Positions 1 through 7,196 of a stretch of DNA of 40,413 nt are shown here, in pieces. Both the position numbers and the translations under genes were made by a program. The number at the start of each line of letters is the position of its first letter. The first letter of the stretch is position 1. Source of the DNA: a virus. A model generated the notes under the pieces. That model worked only from the letters and a program-made list of their open reading frames with translations. It had not been told where the DNA came from and did not search any database. The stretch is from IMG/VR virus record IMGVR_UViG_3300042475_004210, positions 1-40,413 of that record; one strand, written 5' to 3'.

Positions 1-687
1 ATTTTCATTGAAACGAACTTCGTATACAGTATCTTCAGCAGTATGTAAAAAAAGTTCGTTTACGGGAGTGTATTTTACCCATTTATTAGAATTTCTTTCT
101 TTAACATAAACATCTATACTATAATGATCTACTTCAGTTTTTTGGTCTAATGTCAGATACATTACCTCATTATCAGAACCTATTGCAGTGTATATAGGAA
201 ACTGTTGGTATAATCCTTGCTTTAATAATATTTTATCATTTAATGCATTTATATTTTCGTTTCCATTTGTTAGTTTTGAAAATGATACATCATCAGGAAA
301 AGAAAAATAAGTTCCGTTTGCGTTTATATAGCTATATCTAGGAATAGTATAATTGTTTTGACTTAAATCTGATTTTGCTGTTAGTCTTATTGGTAGGACT
401 GCTGCGGTTTTTCCGACAGGTTTATAACTCAATAATTTTACAATTCTATTCATGTTTTCATAAAGCTGTGCTTCAGTAAACATGCTCTCTGATGAAGTTT
501 TATTTAAGTAAAATAATAAATTACCAAAAACTAAACTGACAACATCTATGATAGCAGATAAATTAGAGCCTTGATAATTTTGATCTGTAAAAACTTTACC
601 TTTATTTAAACGATCAACAATCAAAGACTTTAAACTTAATGCATCAAAGTTTAAGTAAGAATTTTTTTCTAGATATAATTCGGTCAT
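1..687 (-). CDS. gp6: Baseplate wedge protein gp6-like, N-terminal part (3' end beyond the window)
   Basis: This reading frame starts at the ATG at 687 and stays open for 229 codons to the window edge, so only the N-terminal part is present. Gp6 forms the core ring of the T4 baseplate wedge and dimerises around the hub. The start MTELYLEKNSYLNFD is followed by a pattern typical of the gp6/baseplate-J family N-terminus: FTDQNYQGSNLSAIIDVV, then LLFYLNKTSSESMF, then a run of helices ending in LLSYKPVGK. The stop of gp25 lies only 9 nt upstream, so the two wedge genes form one unit, as in many T4-like phages. A late-promoter-like octamer at 698-705 overlaps the gp25 stop. The family call is strong by pattern. 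The missing C-terminus cannot be judged. Confidence 0.82.
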   Translation of the reverse strand, partial: MTELYLEKNSYLNFDALSLKSLIVDRLNKGKVFTDQNYQGSNLSAIIDVVSLVFGNLLFYLNKTSSESMFTEAQLYENMNRIVKLLSYKPVGKTAAVLPIRLTAKSDLSQNNYTIPRYSYINANGTYFSFPDDVSFSKLTNGNENINALNDKILLKQGLYQQFPIYTAIGSDNEVMYLTLDQKTEVDHYSIDVYVKERNSNKWVKYTPVNELFLHTAEDTVYEVRFNEN

Positions 688-696
688 ATATTAGTA

Positions 697-1197
697 TTAT
701 TTAGAGTTAAACTTAGATTCTAGTAATATATCCATAGAAGTATTTTTCTTTAATGAAGGAATTTCATACATTAGTAAAATATTGTATGTATTAATATCTT
801 CATTGACGGTTACTTTAATCTTATTAATAATTATTCGTCTTTCCAAAGAAGACAATTTAGATAATATATATCTGCCTATGTATTCTCCTCTAGACTTTGT
901 TGCTGGTTCAAATAAAAATTGATCTAAATTTATCCCAAAATCTGGATTTAATACTTTTTCACCAGGTTTCGTATAAACACAATTATATACAGAATTTCTT
1001 ATTGCTTGTTCATCAAAATCGACTTTAATATCGTTTGCGAACCCTCTTCTCGTTTCTGTTCCTATGGCAACAGCCATCGTTAAGTCTAAATGTAGGTCGG
1101 TATAAGTAATACCATCATAAGTTTCTTCAGATATTTTAGTTTGCTGAGTATTAACCTGTTTAGGTTTTATTAAATTATCTAGTCGAACTGTAGCCAT
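697..1197 (-). CDS. gp25: Baseplate wedge protein gp25-like
   Basis: The product of 166 residues belongs to the gp25/lysozyme-like wedge family (IraD/gp25-like), which joins wedges to the tail-sheath initiation site. The family signature is clear: TYTDLHLDLT near residue 33, an alternation of D and E leading to IRNSVYNCVYTKPGEK, and the conserved NPDFGINLDQFLFEP near residue 90. It is longer than T4 gp25 (132 residues), mainly at the N-terminus. I start at the ATG at 1197 (MATVRLDN). An upstream in-frame ATG at 1230 would add 11 unlikely residues and would cover the divergent promoter region. No Shine-Dalgarno is visible. A TATAAGTA octamer lies 13 nt upstream on this strand. gp6 follows 9 nt downstream. 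Confidence 0.88.
   Translation of the reverse strand: MATVRLDNLIKPKQVNTQQTKISEETYDGITYTDLHLDLTMAVAIGTETRRGFANDIKVDFDEQAIRNSVYNCVYTKPGEKVLNPDFGINLDQFLFEPATKSRGEYIGRYILSKLSSLERRIIINKIKVTVNEDINTYNILLMYEIPSLKKNTSMDILLESKFNSK
698..705 (-). promoter_or_regulatory. Late-promoter-like octamer before gp6
   Basis: The minus strand reads TCTAAATA, 10 nt before the gp6 ATG, and overlaps the gp25 stop codon. It belongs to the TATAAATA-like series found before most structural genes here. Confidence 0.45.
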
Positions 1198-1202
1198 ATC
1201 AG

Positions 1203-1218
1203 GATAAATATACTTATA
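1203..1218. promoter_or_regulatory. Back-to-back late-promoter-like octamers between gp25 and the plus-strand gene at 1233
   Basis: On the plus strand GATAAATA (1203-1210) precedes the gene at 1233. On the minus strand TATAAGTA (1211-1218 read in reverse) precedes gp25. The two octamers abut, so this short gap probably drives divergent late transcription. Confidence 0.45.
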
Positions 1219-1232
1219 TAAAAAATACACCT

Positions 1233-1763
1233 ATGACTAAATTTAATTCATTTAATGTTATCTACGAAAGAGCTTTTGCAAAATACGCTAATGGCGGTGC
1301 TTTCAGAGAAAATACTCCTATAAAAATAAAAGAATCTTATTTTTCTAGCCCATATTTTAAGGCTAGATATAGTGGCGATGCTGTATTTACTGAATGGTTA
1401 AAAAATCTTGTTAAACAGGGTATTTTCTTCTTTATTCATAAAATCGATGCTAATGACACCACAGGCGATTCTTATAACGTTACAGACTATGCTGGCTCAT
1501 TAAGTCTCACTTTAACAGTAAAGACCGATCCTAGGTCATTATCTTTCCCAACAGAATTTAATGAATTTAATGTACCAGCAGACTTCAAATACATAGAAGT
1601 TTTAGATTTTGGTCCTAATTTACCCCCTGTTCAAGGCGTACCTAACAAATACGAAAAACCATTGACTGATTATAGAGCAGTTGAAGCTAAACCAATCAAT
1701 ATAGCTAATCAGCAACCAAAGGACAATTCTTTACCAAAGAAAAATACTAAAATTAAGTCTTAA
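1233..1763 (+). CDS. Unknown protein, probably structural, in a T4-like baseplate neighbourhood
   Basis: The product has 176 residues and I cannot assign it a function. It begins MTKFNSFNVIYERAFAKY, continues with an alpha/beta body (roughly residues 20-130) and ends in a Pro/Lys/Asn-rich tail that looks disordered (about residues 140-176). There is no signal peptide and no membrane segment. It is the only plus-strand gene between the minus-strand baseplate genes and gp44. It shares a divergent promoter region with gp25, which suggests late expression and a virion or baseplate role. Its 3' end overlaps the 3' end of the convergent gp44 gene by 11 nt. Codon use resembles that of its neighbours. 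Confidence 0.7.
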   Translation: MTKFNSFNVIYERAFAKYANGGAFRENTPIKIKESYFSSPYFKARYSGDAVFTEWLKNLVKQGIFFFIHKIDANDTTGDSYNVTDYAGSLSLTLTVKTDPRSLSFPTEFNEFNVPADFKYIEVLDFGPNLPPVQGVPNKYEKPLTDYRAVEAKPINIANQQPKDNSLPKKNTKIKS

Positions 1764-2697
1764 TTTTTAATGTGTTTTCCAAAGAAAACAAACAACAATA
1801 AAAATTAATTTCATGGTCTAGTACAAAATTATCTTTGTACATATGTTCCCCAATATCCAATAAGCTTAGTTTTTTAATGTTGTCAGACAAGTTTGACTCA
1901 TAAAAGATTTCAAATAAAGACTTTAATAAAGACTGATAATTGTTATTAAATTGCGTTTCAGATTCTATTACATATCTTCTAATGTCCGTCACAGACACAC
2001 TATTCAAAAGTTTTTCATAGAGGGTTCTGGAAAAATCAAATACTTTATCTGTTTCTAAAATACGCAACGTTCCGCTTATCGAGAATCTTTGCAAATCGTT
2101 TATAATCCTTCTTATGTCTGGATAACGACTAGAAACAAATGCATTAATTTTTTTCTTTTCTTCATCAGTAATTTCTATCTTTTCTTTAATTAAAATAGAA
2201 ATACATCTCTTTAGAATATCTTCAAACTTAGTTTTTAATTCTACAAGAATACACCTAGATTTAATTGGTTCTATTATTTTACTTAGATAGTTTGCTGTGA
2301 GAATAAACCTAGTAGTATCATGATACTCTTCCATCACGTTTCGCAGAATCCGCTGTGCATCCACAGTCATACCACAAAACTCATCTAAAATAATCACCTT
2401 CTTTTGTCCATCAAAAGAACGAACCTGTGCAAAAGAAGTTACTTTGTTTCTTATAGTATCAATACCATTTTCGTCACTTGCATTAATATACAAATACTGA
2501 CATTTTAAGATGTCTTTGACCAAAACTTTTGCTAAAGTAGTTTTACCTGTCCCTGCATTACCATGAAACAAAATGTTTGGAATATCTTCTGTAATAGATT
2601 CAAAGTAAGTTTTTATTTCTTCTGATAAAAGAATTTCTTGAAGGTTCGATGGTCTATACTTTTCTACCCAAAGATCATCATAATGTGATACATTCAT
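1753..2697 (-). CDS. gp44: Sliding-clamp loader ATPase subunit (gp44 / RFC small subunit-like)
   Basis: This AAA+ ATPase of 314 residues loads the gp45 sliding clamp onto primed DNA for phage replication. The start LWVEKYRPSNL (residues 9-19) is typical of RFC and gp44 subunits. Walker A is GNAGTGKT (46-53), Walker B is VIILDE (101-106) and sensor 1 is ILTANY (132-137). The arginine finger lies in the SRC motif IKSRC (145-149). The length matches T4 gp44 (319). The collar-like C-terminal helical domain is present but divergent. No gp62 or gp45 gene is in the window, so the rest of the loader is encoded elsewhere. A sigma70-like promoter at 2706-2734 suggests early expression, unlike the flanking late genes. 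Confidence 0.9.
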   Translation of the reverse strand: MNVSHYDDLWVEKYRPSNLQEILLSEEIKTYFESITEDIPNILFHGNAGTGKTTLAKVLVKDILKCQYLYINASDENGIDTIRNKVTSFAQVRSFDGQKKVIILDEFCGMTVDAQRILRNVMEEYHDTTRFILTANYLSKIIEPIKSRCILVELKTKFEDILKRCISILIKEKIEITDEEKKKINAFVSSRYPDIRRIINDLQRFSISGTLRILETDKVFDFSRTLYEKLLNSVSVTDIRRYVIESETQFNNNYQSLLKSLFEIFYESNLSDNIKKLSLLDIGEHMYKDNFVLDHEINFYCCLFSLENTLKIKT

Positions 2698-2705
2698 CTT
2701 TATTA

Positions 2706-2734
2706 ATAATATACCAGATCTTATTAGATGTCTA
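2706..2734 (-). promoter_or_regulatory. Candidate sigma70-type promoter for gp44
   Basis: On the minus strand TAGACA (2729-2734) is separated by 17 bp from TATTAT (2706-2711), which ends 8 nt before the gp44 ATG. The geometry matches the other TTGACA-17-TANNNT promoters in the window, although the -35 has one mismatch. Confidence 0.4.
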
Positions 2735-2773
2735 CTAAATTTCTCCTTTATAAGAGAAAAATTGCTTTACAGG

Positions 2774-2781
2774 AATAAGTA
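2774..2781 (+). promoter_or_regulatory. Late-promoter-like octamer before the gp16-like gene
   Basis: AATAAGTA lies 15 nt before the ATG at 2797. It is a variant of the TATAAGTA element found elsewhere in the window. Confidence 0.35.
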
Positions 2782-2796
2782 TAGTAAACTCCCAAT

Positions 2797-3282
2797 ATGG
2801 ACAATTCCAGTGAAATCGATGCGATTATCGATCAATTAACTGCTGATGCGGTTGATAATAGCAGTCGAACAAATAAAAAAACAGAAACCGATTCAAACTC
2901 TTTAAATGATGATAATGTAAATGAATTCGTTTATAATAAAACAGCAGAAGTGATACAGTCTGGTTTAGAGGCAATCAATACATTAAAAGACTCTGTAATG
3001 ACAGGCCAAGATCCAAAAGAAATCTCTGCATTAGCTCAACTCATAGGAGCAACAACAAAGGCCATCGATGGCTTAAACAAAATCAATCTTCAGATCAAAC
3101 AACATAAAAACAATATCGAAGTGGCGAAGCTTGAAAATGATGGTATTAAAAAACTTCAAAACAACACAACAAATGTTGTGGCTATAGCTACAAGAGAAGA
3201 TGTAATGAAAAAGCTTTTTGATAAACCCCAAAAGCCTGAAAAAATTGAATTGATCGAAGCTACGATTGTAGAAGAAGATTAA
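2797..3282 (+). CDS. Probable small terminase subunit (gp16-like)
   Basis: The product has 161 residues: an acidic, Asn/Ser-rich N-terminus (about 1-45), a long predicted helical hairpin (about 45-125) and an acidic tail. The central pattern YNKTAEVIQSGLEAI, then a QDPKEISALAQLIGATTKAIDGLNKINLQI-type helix and a Lys-rich second helix, resembles the central coiled coil of gp16 proteins. Those form the ring that recognises concatemeric DNA and regulates the gp17 packaging motor. The length equals T4 gp16 (164). The call rests on pattern and size only. No gp17 gene is adjacent within the window, which is unusual for T4-like phages. A late-like octamer precedes the gene. The next gene (3287) is convergent and 4 nt away. 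Confidence 0.55.
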   Translation: MDNSSEIDAIIDQLTADAVDNSSRTNKKTETDSNSLNDDNVNEFVYNKTAEVIQSGLEAINTLKDSVMTGQDPKEISALAQLIGATTKAIDGLNKINLQIKQHKNNIEVAKLENDGIKKLQNNTTNVVAIATREDVMKKLFDKPQKPEKIELIEATIVEED

Positions 3283-3286
3283 TATA

Positions 3287-4207
3287 CTATTTCATAGTAT
3301 ACATCTCAGGATGTTTGTTTGGTGGATACATGGCTTTATGTGCAAGCTCTGCATCAGAACTATTAACAGCATCCCGAATCTGTTCTATAGTTTTGTTTCT
3401 TAATTGTTTCGGTGTATAAACACCAAAAGGCCATGGAGGAGGTAATTTTATACCATAAGCCTTATTAGGTCTTGGTTCGTTCCAAAATGATTTTTTAATT
3501 GGAACATTCTTTTCTTTTTCTTCGAGAGTCTCATATAAATAAGATTCATCTGGTGGAATTATAATAGTTGTTCTAAAAGGCTTTGCATCAGGATCCGAGG
3601 GATCACGATCAAAATAATACACTTCAGATTTTTCTACCTTTTTAACATCTCTTGGGTCTACTGATACGTCTCTTTTGGTGTATTCAGTAAATTTTTCTCT
3701 GAATTTTTTTGTTTCTTTACCTTCCTTTTCTTGGAGAATATTTTTGTAAAGATTGTGCCAATCAGATACTTGTGAAAATAATCTTACCTGATCGTTCATT
3801 GACATGTTACTATTAATAAAAAATTGTTGTGCTACTTGTCTAAACCCTGATATATTAACACCTTTACCATCTTTACTTTCCATATTTTTACTATCATGGT
3901 AAGGTGTTCTGGTTACGTTTAATAATGTTTCTAACAATTCACCCTTACTTTGATTAGTTTTATTTAAACTTTCTTCGTCCAATCCTTTTATAATATTAAA
4001 AACGTCTTTTGCTAATTCTATATTATCTGGATCTTTTTTTAATTTTTTGAATTCTTCAAGATTTAATTTTTTTAAAGCTTCTTTAATTGCTTTTTCATCT
4101 TCTATCTTACTTCTTCTATAAGAAGGCTGGTCTTCTGCTACTGAAGGAACCGTTGATTGTCTAGCTTCTTGAATAACTTTGGTATAAAAATCTTTGAACA
4201 AACTCAT
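3287..4207 (-). CDS. Unknown protein with capsid-targeting-like N-terminus; putative internal head protein
   Basis: The product has 306 residues and no recognised domain. It begins MSLFKDFYTKVIQEAR, which closely resembles the T4 internal-protein capsid-targeting peptide (MKTYQEFIAEAR in IPIII as I recall it), with a V-I-Q-E/A site suitable for gp21 cleavage. The body is highly charged and helical (many Lys, Glu and Asp between 30 and 200), with a Pro-rich C-terminus (about 250-306: PRPNKAYG, PPPWPFGVY, MYPPNKHPE). A GATAAGTA octamer ends 6 nt before the ATG, indicating late transcription. I infer packaging into the prohead. What it does there is unknown. Confidence 0.7.
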   Translation of the reverse strand: MSLFKDFYTKVIQEARQSTVPSVAEDQPSYRRSKIEDEKAIKEALKKLNLEEFKKLKKDPDNIELAKDVFNIIKGLDEESLNKTNQSKGELLETLLNVTRTPYHDSKNMESKDGKGVNISGFRQVAQQFFINSNMSMNDQVRLFSQVSDWHNLYKNILQEKEGKETKKFREKFTEYTKRDVSVDPRDVKKVEKSEVYYFDRDPSDPDAKPFRTTIIIPPDESYLYETLEEKEKNVPIKKSFWNEPRPNKAYGIKLPPPWPFGVYTPKQLRNKTIEQIRDAVNSSDAELAHKAMYPPNKHPEMYTMK

Positions 4208-4213
4208 ATTTTA

Positions 4214-4221
4214 TACTTATC
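4214..4221 (-). promoter_or_regulatory. Late-promoter-like octamer
   Basis: The minus strand reads GATAAGTA, 6 nt before the ATG at 4207. If it works like a T4 late promoter the transcript would start at or next to the start codon. Confidence 0.5.
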
Positions 4222-4223
4222 AT

Positions 4224-4457
4224 CTACCAGTGTAAATTGTGTCTTTGTGCAGATTCATAAAACCCTTCGGCTTCAAGATATTCTTTCAAATGATCAATAA
4301 AGTCTTGGGTTAATTTTGTTTTAGATTTAATTTTAACCTTAAAGTCAAACGGACCATCATTATCTATTACTACATTTATATCCATACCCCAATACTCAAT
4401 ATCCATTTTATAAGGACCTTTAGGATTGTTGATTTTAGAGTAATTTTTCTTTTTCAT
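4224..4457 (-). CDS. Small unknown protein under its own promoter
   Basis: The product has 77 residues: a basic N-terminus (MKKKNYSKINNPKGPY), a beta-rich middle with alternating charge (MDINVVIDNDGPFDFKVKIKSK) and a helical acidic C-terminus. No family is recognised. It sits directly downstream of the gp23 terminator and has a sigma70-like promoter at 4468-4495, so it is probably transcribed independently of the capsid operon. An internal ATG at codon 18 is possible, but the first ATG fits the promoter spacing seen elsewhere. Confidence 0.65.
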   Translation of the reverse strand: MKKKNYSKINNPKGPYKMDIEYWGMDINVVIDNDGPFDFKVKIKSKTKLTQDFIDHLKEYLEAEGFYESAQRHNLHW

Positions 4458-4467
4458 CTGATGTTTA

Positions 4468-4495
4468 ATTATCTCACTAATACTATGAAAGTCAA
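4468..4495 (-). promoter_or_regulatory. Sigma70-type promoter for the gene at 4224-4457
   Basis: On the minus strand TTGACT (4490-4495) is followed after 16 bp by GATAAT (4468-4473). The -10 ends 10 nt before the ATG at 4457, so the mRNA leader would be only a few nucleotides. It lies just beyond the gp23 terminator, which would isolate it from read-through. Confidence 0.6.
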
Positions 4496-4503
4496 GGTAT
4501 AAT

Positions 4504-4539
4504 AAAAAACCCTGTAGGATTTCTCCTACAGGGTTTTTT
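4504..4539 (-). terminator. Rho-independent terminator of the capsid operon
   Basis: There is a perfect inverted repeat with 16-nt arms and a 4-nt loop. Its GC core is CCCTGTAGGA/TCCTACAGGG, flanked by A-runs on one side and T-runs on the other. It begins 13 nt past the gp23 stop. It is symmetric enough to work in both directions, but its position points to gp23 on the minus strand. Confidence 0.93.
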
Positions 4540-4552
4540 TGAGTCTATCAAA

Positions 4553-5989
4553 TTACAGATAGAGGCGACCAGCGGAGTTAACATTATCAGTGCCAAGACC
4601 CTTGACGATAATGACATGGTAGTACAAGCTTGCACCGAAGATATGATCAACAACACCATAACGAGTCATAAGACCAACGCGAGGAGCGAAGTCGTTAGGA
4701 CCGATTGTGCGCTGAATCATAACAGGGATGTAAGGACAGTATACAATACCAGTATCATAATATTCAGGACCCTTATAGCCTAATAAAGCGTACTCAATAG
4801 CATCGCTTGCGCTTCTAACACCACCTAATAATTGAGCTTCTGTACGTGTGTCACGGTAGATGGTGAAACGACCACCAACAGTACCAACCTTGGCAATGCC
4901 TGTAGGTTGGGTGTTGACGTTGCCGTTTACGGGCATCCACTGGAACTCAGGTAACATCTCCAAGATTGTGCAAACGCGAGGTGTGGCAACAATGAAGTTG
5001 GCAGAACCACGGCGGTTACGAATAGCGATGCGGTTGGCTTCGATAATAATCTTGCTGTAGAAGTCACGATTGCGTTCACCGAGCCAACGGGCATCGGCTG
5101 AAGCAGCGTACCAGAAACTATATCCATTAGGAGCACCCGCATTGAGAGCAATCTGGACCATTCTCATGATCATTTCACGGTCAATTTCGGCCTGAATTTC
5201 ATAGCTCATGGCGTTTGTTAATTCAGAATCGACATCGAGGCCGTTCATGTTCTTCATGTCTTGCTCAAGTTCAACAGACCAGCGAGCAGCTAAACGACGA
5301 GTTTTAGCTTCAACAGCAGTCTTTGCGAACTCAAGTGTAACTTGAGGAATGTTTCCAGTTAACTCAAACTGACTGAGTAATTGAGCAACACCCTTATCTT
5401 CGGCAACGTATTTGAAATCGTTGCTTCCGCTTAAGAATGTAGCACTTGTACCAGTGAAGCGAGTGTCAAGTCTTTGATAACCGAGTTCAGCACCGTCATT
5501 TTGACGAGGAACACCATCATTACCGACAGTGAGAGGGCCGTTGGAATAACCATCGACTCCAGCACCACCGAGACTTGCGGTATCATACTTGTAGCGCATA
5601 GCGAATGCCAAACCAACTGGACCAGCCATAGGCTGAACACCGACAATTTCATTGGTGATAAGCTCTGGGAATGTACGACGAACCATTGGGATTAAAACCT
5701 TTGGTAAGCGAGCATCACCTGAAGCGTAACTATCACTGTTTGAAAGACCTGTTTGACCGGGAGCAGAACCACCGTAAACACCACCGGATACACCAGCGGA
5801 ATTTCCAGCTTCTTCTAAGCACCAGCGTTCTTGGTTTTCCATGAGGATAGCCGTAGCGAGACGACTGTGATCGTCTTCGATTGGCTTAACACGATCTGAA
5901 CTGTAGTTCAGAACCGGGGCCCATTTCTCCAAGAGTGTACTAGCACGGCCTTTGTCAATGAAGCCTGTTGAGGGTTTGATTGAATTCAT
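4553..5989 (-). CDS. gp23: Major capsid protein gp23 precursor
   Basis: This HK97-fold major head protein has 478 residues, somewhat shorter than T4 gp23 (521). Hallmarks include LLEKWAPVLNYSSD (19-32), LENQERW-like MENQERWCLEE (50-60), LIPMVRRTFPELITNEIVGVQP (about 98-119) followed by GPVGLAFAMRYKY, and a conserved C-terminal stretch with VGLMTRYGVVDHIFG. The L-E-E/A sequence at 58-61 fits the gp21 cleavage rule and lies near T4's site at residue 65. Codon use is visibly richer in C- and G-ending codons than in most neighbours, as expected for the most abundant phage protein. A leader of about 70 nt with a perfect palindrome separates it from gp22. A strong terminator follows. Confidence 0.96.
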   Translation of the reverse strand: MNSIKPSTGFIDKGRASTLLEKWAPVLNYSSDRVKPIEDDHSRLATAILMENQERWCLEEAGNSAGVSGGVYGGSAPGQTGLSNSDSYASGDARLPKVLIPMVRRTFPELITNEIVGVQPMAGPVGLAFAMRYKYDTASLGGAGVDGYSNGPLTVGNDGVPRQNDGAELGYQRLDTRFTGTSATFLSGSNDFKYVAEDKGVAQLLSQFELTGNIPQVTLEFAKTAVEAKTRRLAARWSVELEQDMKNMNGLDVDSELTNAMSYEIQAEIDREMIMRMVQIALNAGAPNGYSFWYAASADARWLGERNRDFYSKIIIEANRIAIRNRRGSANFIVATPRVCTILEMLPEFQWMPVNGNVNTQPTGIAKVGTVGGRFTIYRDTRTEAQLLGGVRSASDAIEYALLGYKGPEYYDTGIVYCPYIPVMIQRTIGPNDFAPRVGLMTRYGVVDHIFGASLYYHVIIVKGLGTDNVNSAGRLYL

Positions 5990-6021
5990 ATATGCTTTTT
6001 CTTTCTATTTTGGATAACGTC

Positions 6022-6044
6022 TAGAAAAGAACCGTTCTTTTCTA
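6022..6044 (-). repeat. Perfect 23-nt palindrome in the gp23 leader
   Basis: Arms TAGAAAAGAAC and GTTCTTTTCTA flank a single central base. The element lies between the gp22 stop and the gp23 ATG (33 nt upstream of the ATG). It has no U-tract, so it is not an obvious terminator. It may be a 5' stabilising hairpin, a processing site or an operator. Confidence 0.75.
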
Positions 6045-6060
6045 CAACTTAAAAATTATA

Positions 6061-6948
6061 TTAAGATCTTTTGAGTTCAGTTAAATAATCAGTAACTGGG
6101 TTAAACTCGTTGCTCTCAACAACAGATTCACTGATTACTGCTGTAGGAACTTTCACATCCTTGGAAAAAGAAGACTTTTTAGCTTGTTCAGCAAGAACTT
6201 CCCTTTCTTCGGAGTCATTTTTTTCAAACATCTCAACTACATAATTGAAATTTTCTTCAATATACGTAGGAGTTTTATCACAAAGGATCTTTGTCAAGTA
6301 TTCTCTTTTAGCAGAAGAAAACCCTCTGGTTTTCTTTTCTAAGACAAGAGCAGCCTTGGCAATTTCAATCTCAGAAGCAAGTTGATTATTTGCATTATGA
6401 GATTCATTTAGTTTTTCTTGAAGTTCTTTGATTTGGCTATTGCCTGTTTCAAGAACTTTCTTAACATCTTCATTGATAGTTTCAGGATCAAATTTTAAAA
6501 GACCTTTAATTCTTTCCAATTGAACTTTTGCATAAGTATTTGCAACAGCCTCTTCGAGTTGAGTAGTAGGAAGATTCTTTTCTAAATAAAGATCTAAATA
6601 ATTGCTCATCTCATTAATGAGTTTATTGCTGAAATTTTCAGCTTTTTCATTTAATGCTTTTCTATACATTTCAACAATTTGTTCTAATTTGAATGTATGA
6701 TTTTCATTGATTGCATCAACAACATCCTTAAGTTTGTTTGTATGATCTAAATCAATAGCCTCGATTAAATTTTTTAATTTATCAGCGTGTTCTTTGTCTT
6801 GATTCAACAAAGCACTTTCGAGTTCTAAAGTTAATTTGGCTGTAACTTTTTCACTTACAGCGGTTTCAAATGCTTCTGCGATTGCTGAAGCTGTTTCTTC
6901 TGTTAAAACGTTTTGATCCAAGTTTTTAAGAATTGATGAAATATCCAT
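6061..6948 (-). CDS. gp22: Prohead core scaffold protein gp22-like
   Basis: The product has 295 residues (T4 gp22 has 269) and is almost wholly helical and charged. This is the main internal scaffold around which gp23 assembles and which gp21 later degrades. Position between the protease and major capsid genes is the T4 order. Three imperfect repeats of 16-17 residues occur at about 50-95 (pattern D-x-x-H-x-x-KLK-x-x-V/I-x-AI), suggesting a coiled coil. Candidate cleavage sites of the L-x-E type are numerous (for example QLEE/A and VLAE/Q), consistent with digestion to small peptides. A late-like octamer overlaps the preceding stop codon. Confidence 0.85.
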   Translation of the reverse strand: MDISSILKNLDQNVLTEETASAIAEAFETAVSEKVTAKLTLELESALLNQDKEHADKLKNLIEAIDLDHTNKLKDVVDAINENHTFKLEQIVEMYRKALNEKAENFSNKLINEMSNYLDLYLEKNLPTTQLEEAVANTYAKVQLERIKGLLKFDPETINEDVKKVLETGNSQIKELQEKLNESHNANNQLASEIEIAKAALVLEKKTRGFSSAKREYLTKILCDKTPTYIEENFNYVVEMFEKNDSEEREVLAEQAKKSSFSKDVKVPTAVISESVVESNEFNPVTDYLTELKRS

Positions 6949-6959
6949 ATGCTATAAAA

Positions 6960-7181
6960 CTATTTACTCTTTCTAGATACAGTTTCATCATTTTTATTGC
7001 ATCCACAAGAATTATTTTTTTTCTTGCGTTTACAATCGTTGCAACAATATTCTTTTTTTTCTGCTATTGTCTTGACTTTGGCTTTGATTTTTTCTGTCAA
7101 AATTTCTTTTAACAAAGAATCTGCCAAAGAATAATTCTTTTCGCAAATTGCTGTGATAAATTTGGAAATTGTGTTTCTCAT
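6960..7181 (-). CDS. Small prohead core protein (gp67/gp68-like position) with a Cys cluster
   Basis: The product has 73 residues. The N-terminal half (FITAICEKNYSLADSLLKEI, then LTEKIKAKV) has the short helical pattern typical of T4-like gp67/gp68 prohead-core proteins, which help the gp22 core set head shape. It sits between gp21 and gp22; in T4 the small core genes precede gene 21. The C-terminal half is unusual: very basic, with five cysteines in the order CC-x2-C ... C-x-C (YCCNDCKRKKKNNSCGC), possibly metal-binding. L-K-E and L-T-E motifs could be cleaved by gp21. The family call is moderate and rests mainly on context. Confidence 0.6.
   Translation of the reverse strand: MRNTISKFITAICEKNYSLADSLLKEILTEKIKAKVKTIAEKKEYCCNDCKRKKKNNSCGCNKNDETVSRKSK
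6961..6968 (-). promoter_or_regulatory. Late-promoter-like octamer before gp22
   Basis: The minus strand reads AGTAAATA, 12 nt before the gp22 ATG, and it includes part of the stop codon of the upstream small gene. Confidence 0.4.
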
Positions 7182-7188
7182 ATAATAC

Positions 7189-7196
7189 TATTTACA
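7189..7196 (-). promoter_or_regulatory. Late-promoter-like octamer overlapping the gp21 stop
   Basis: The minus strand reads TGTAAATA, 7 nt before the ATG at 7181. The TAA inside it is the gp21 stop codon. Confidence 0.5.

Noticed and set aside
4860-5695. Frames within gp23 on either strand (4860-5060, 4927-5151, 5431-5652, 5474-5695)
   Set aside because: They lie wholly inside the clearly coding gp23 frame and have no family pattern or start signals.
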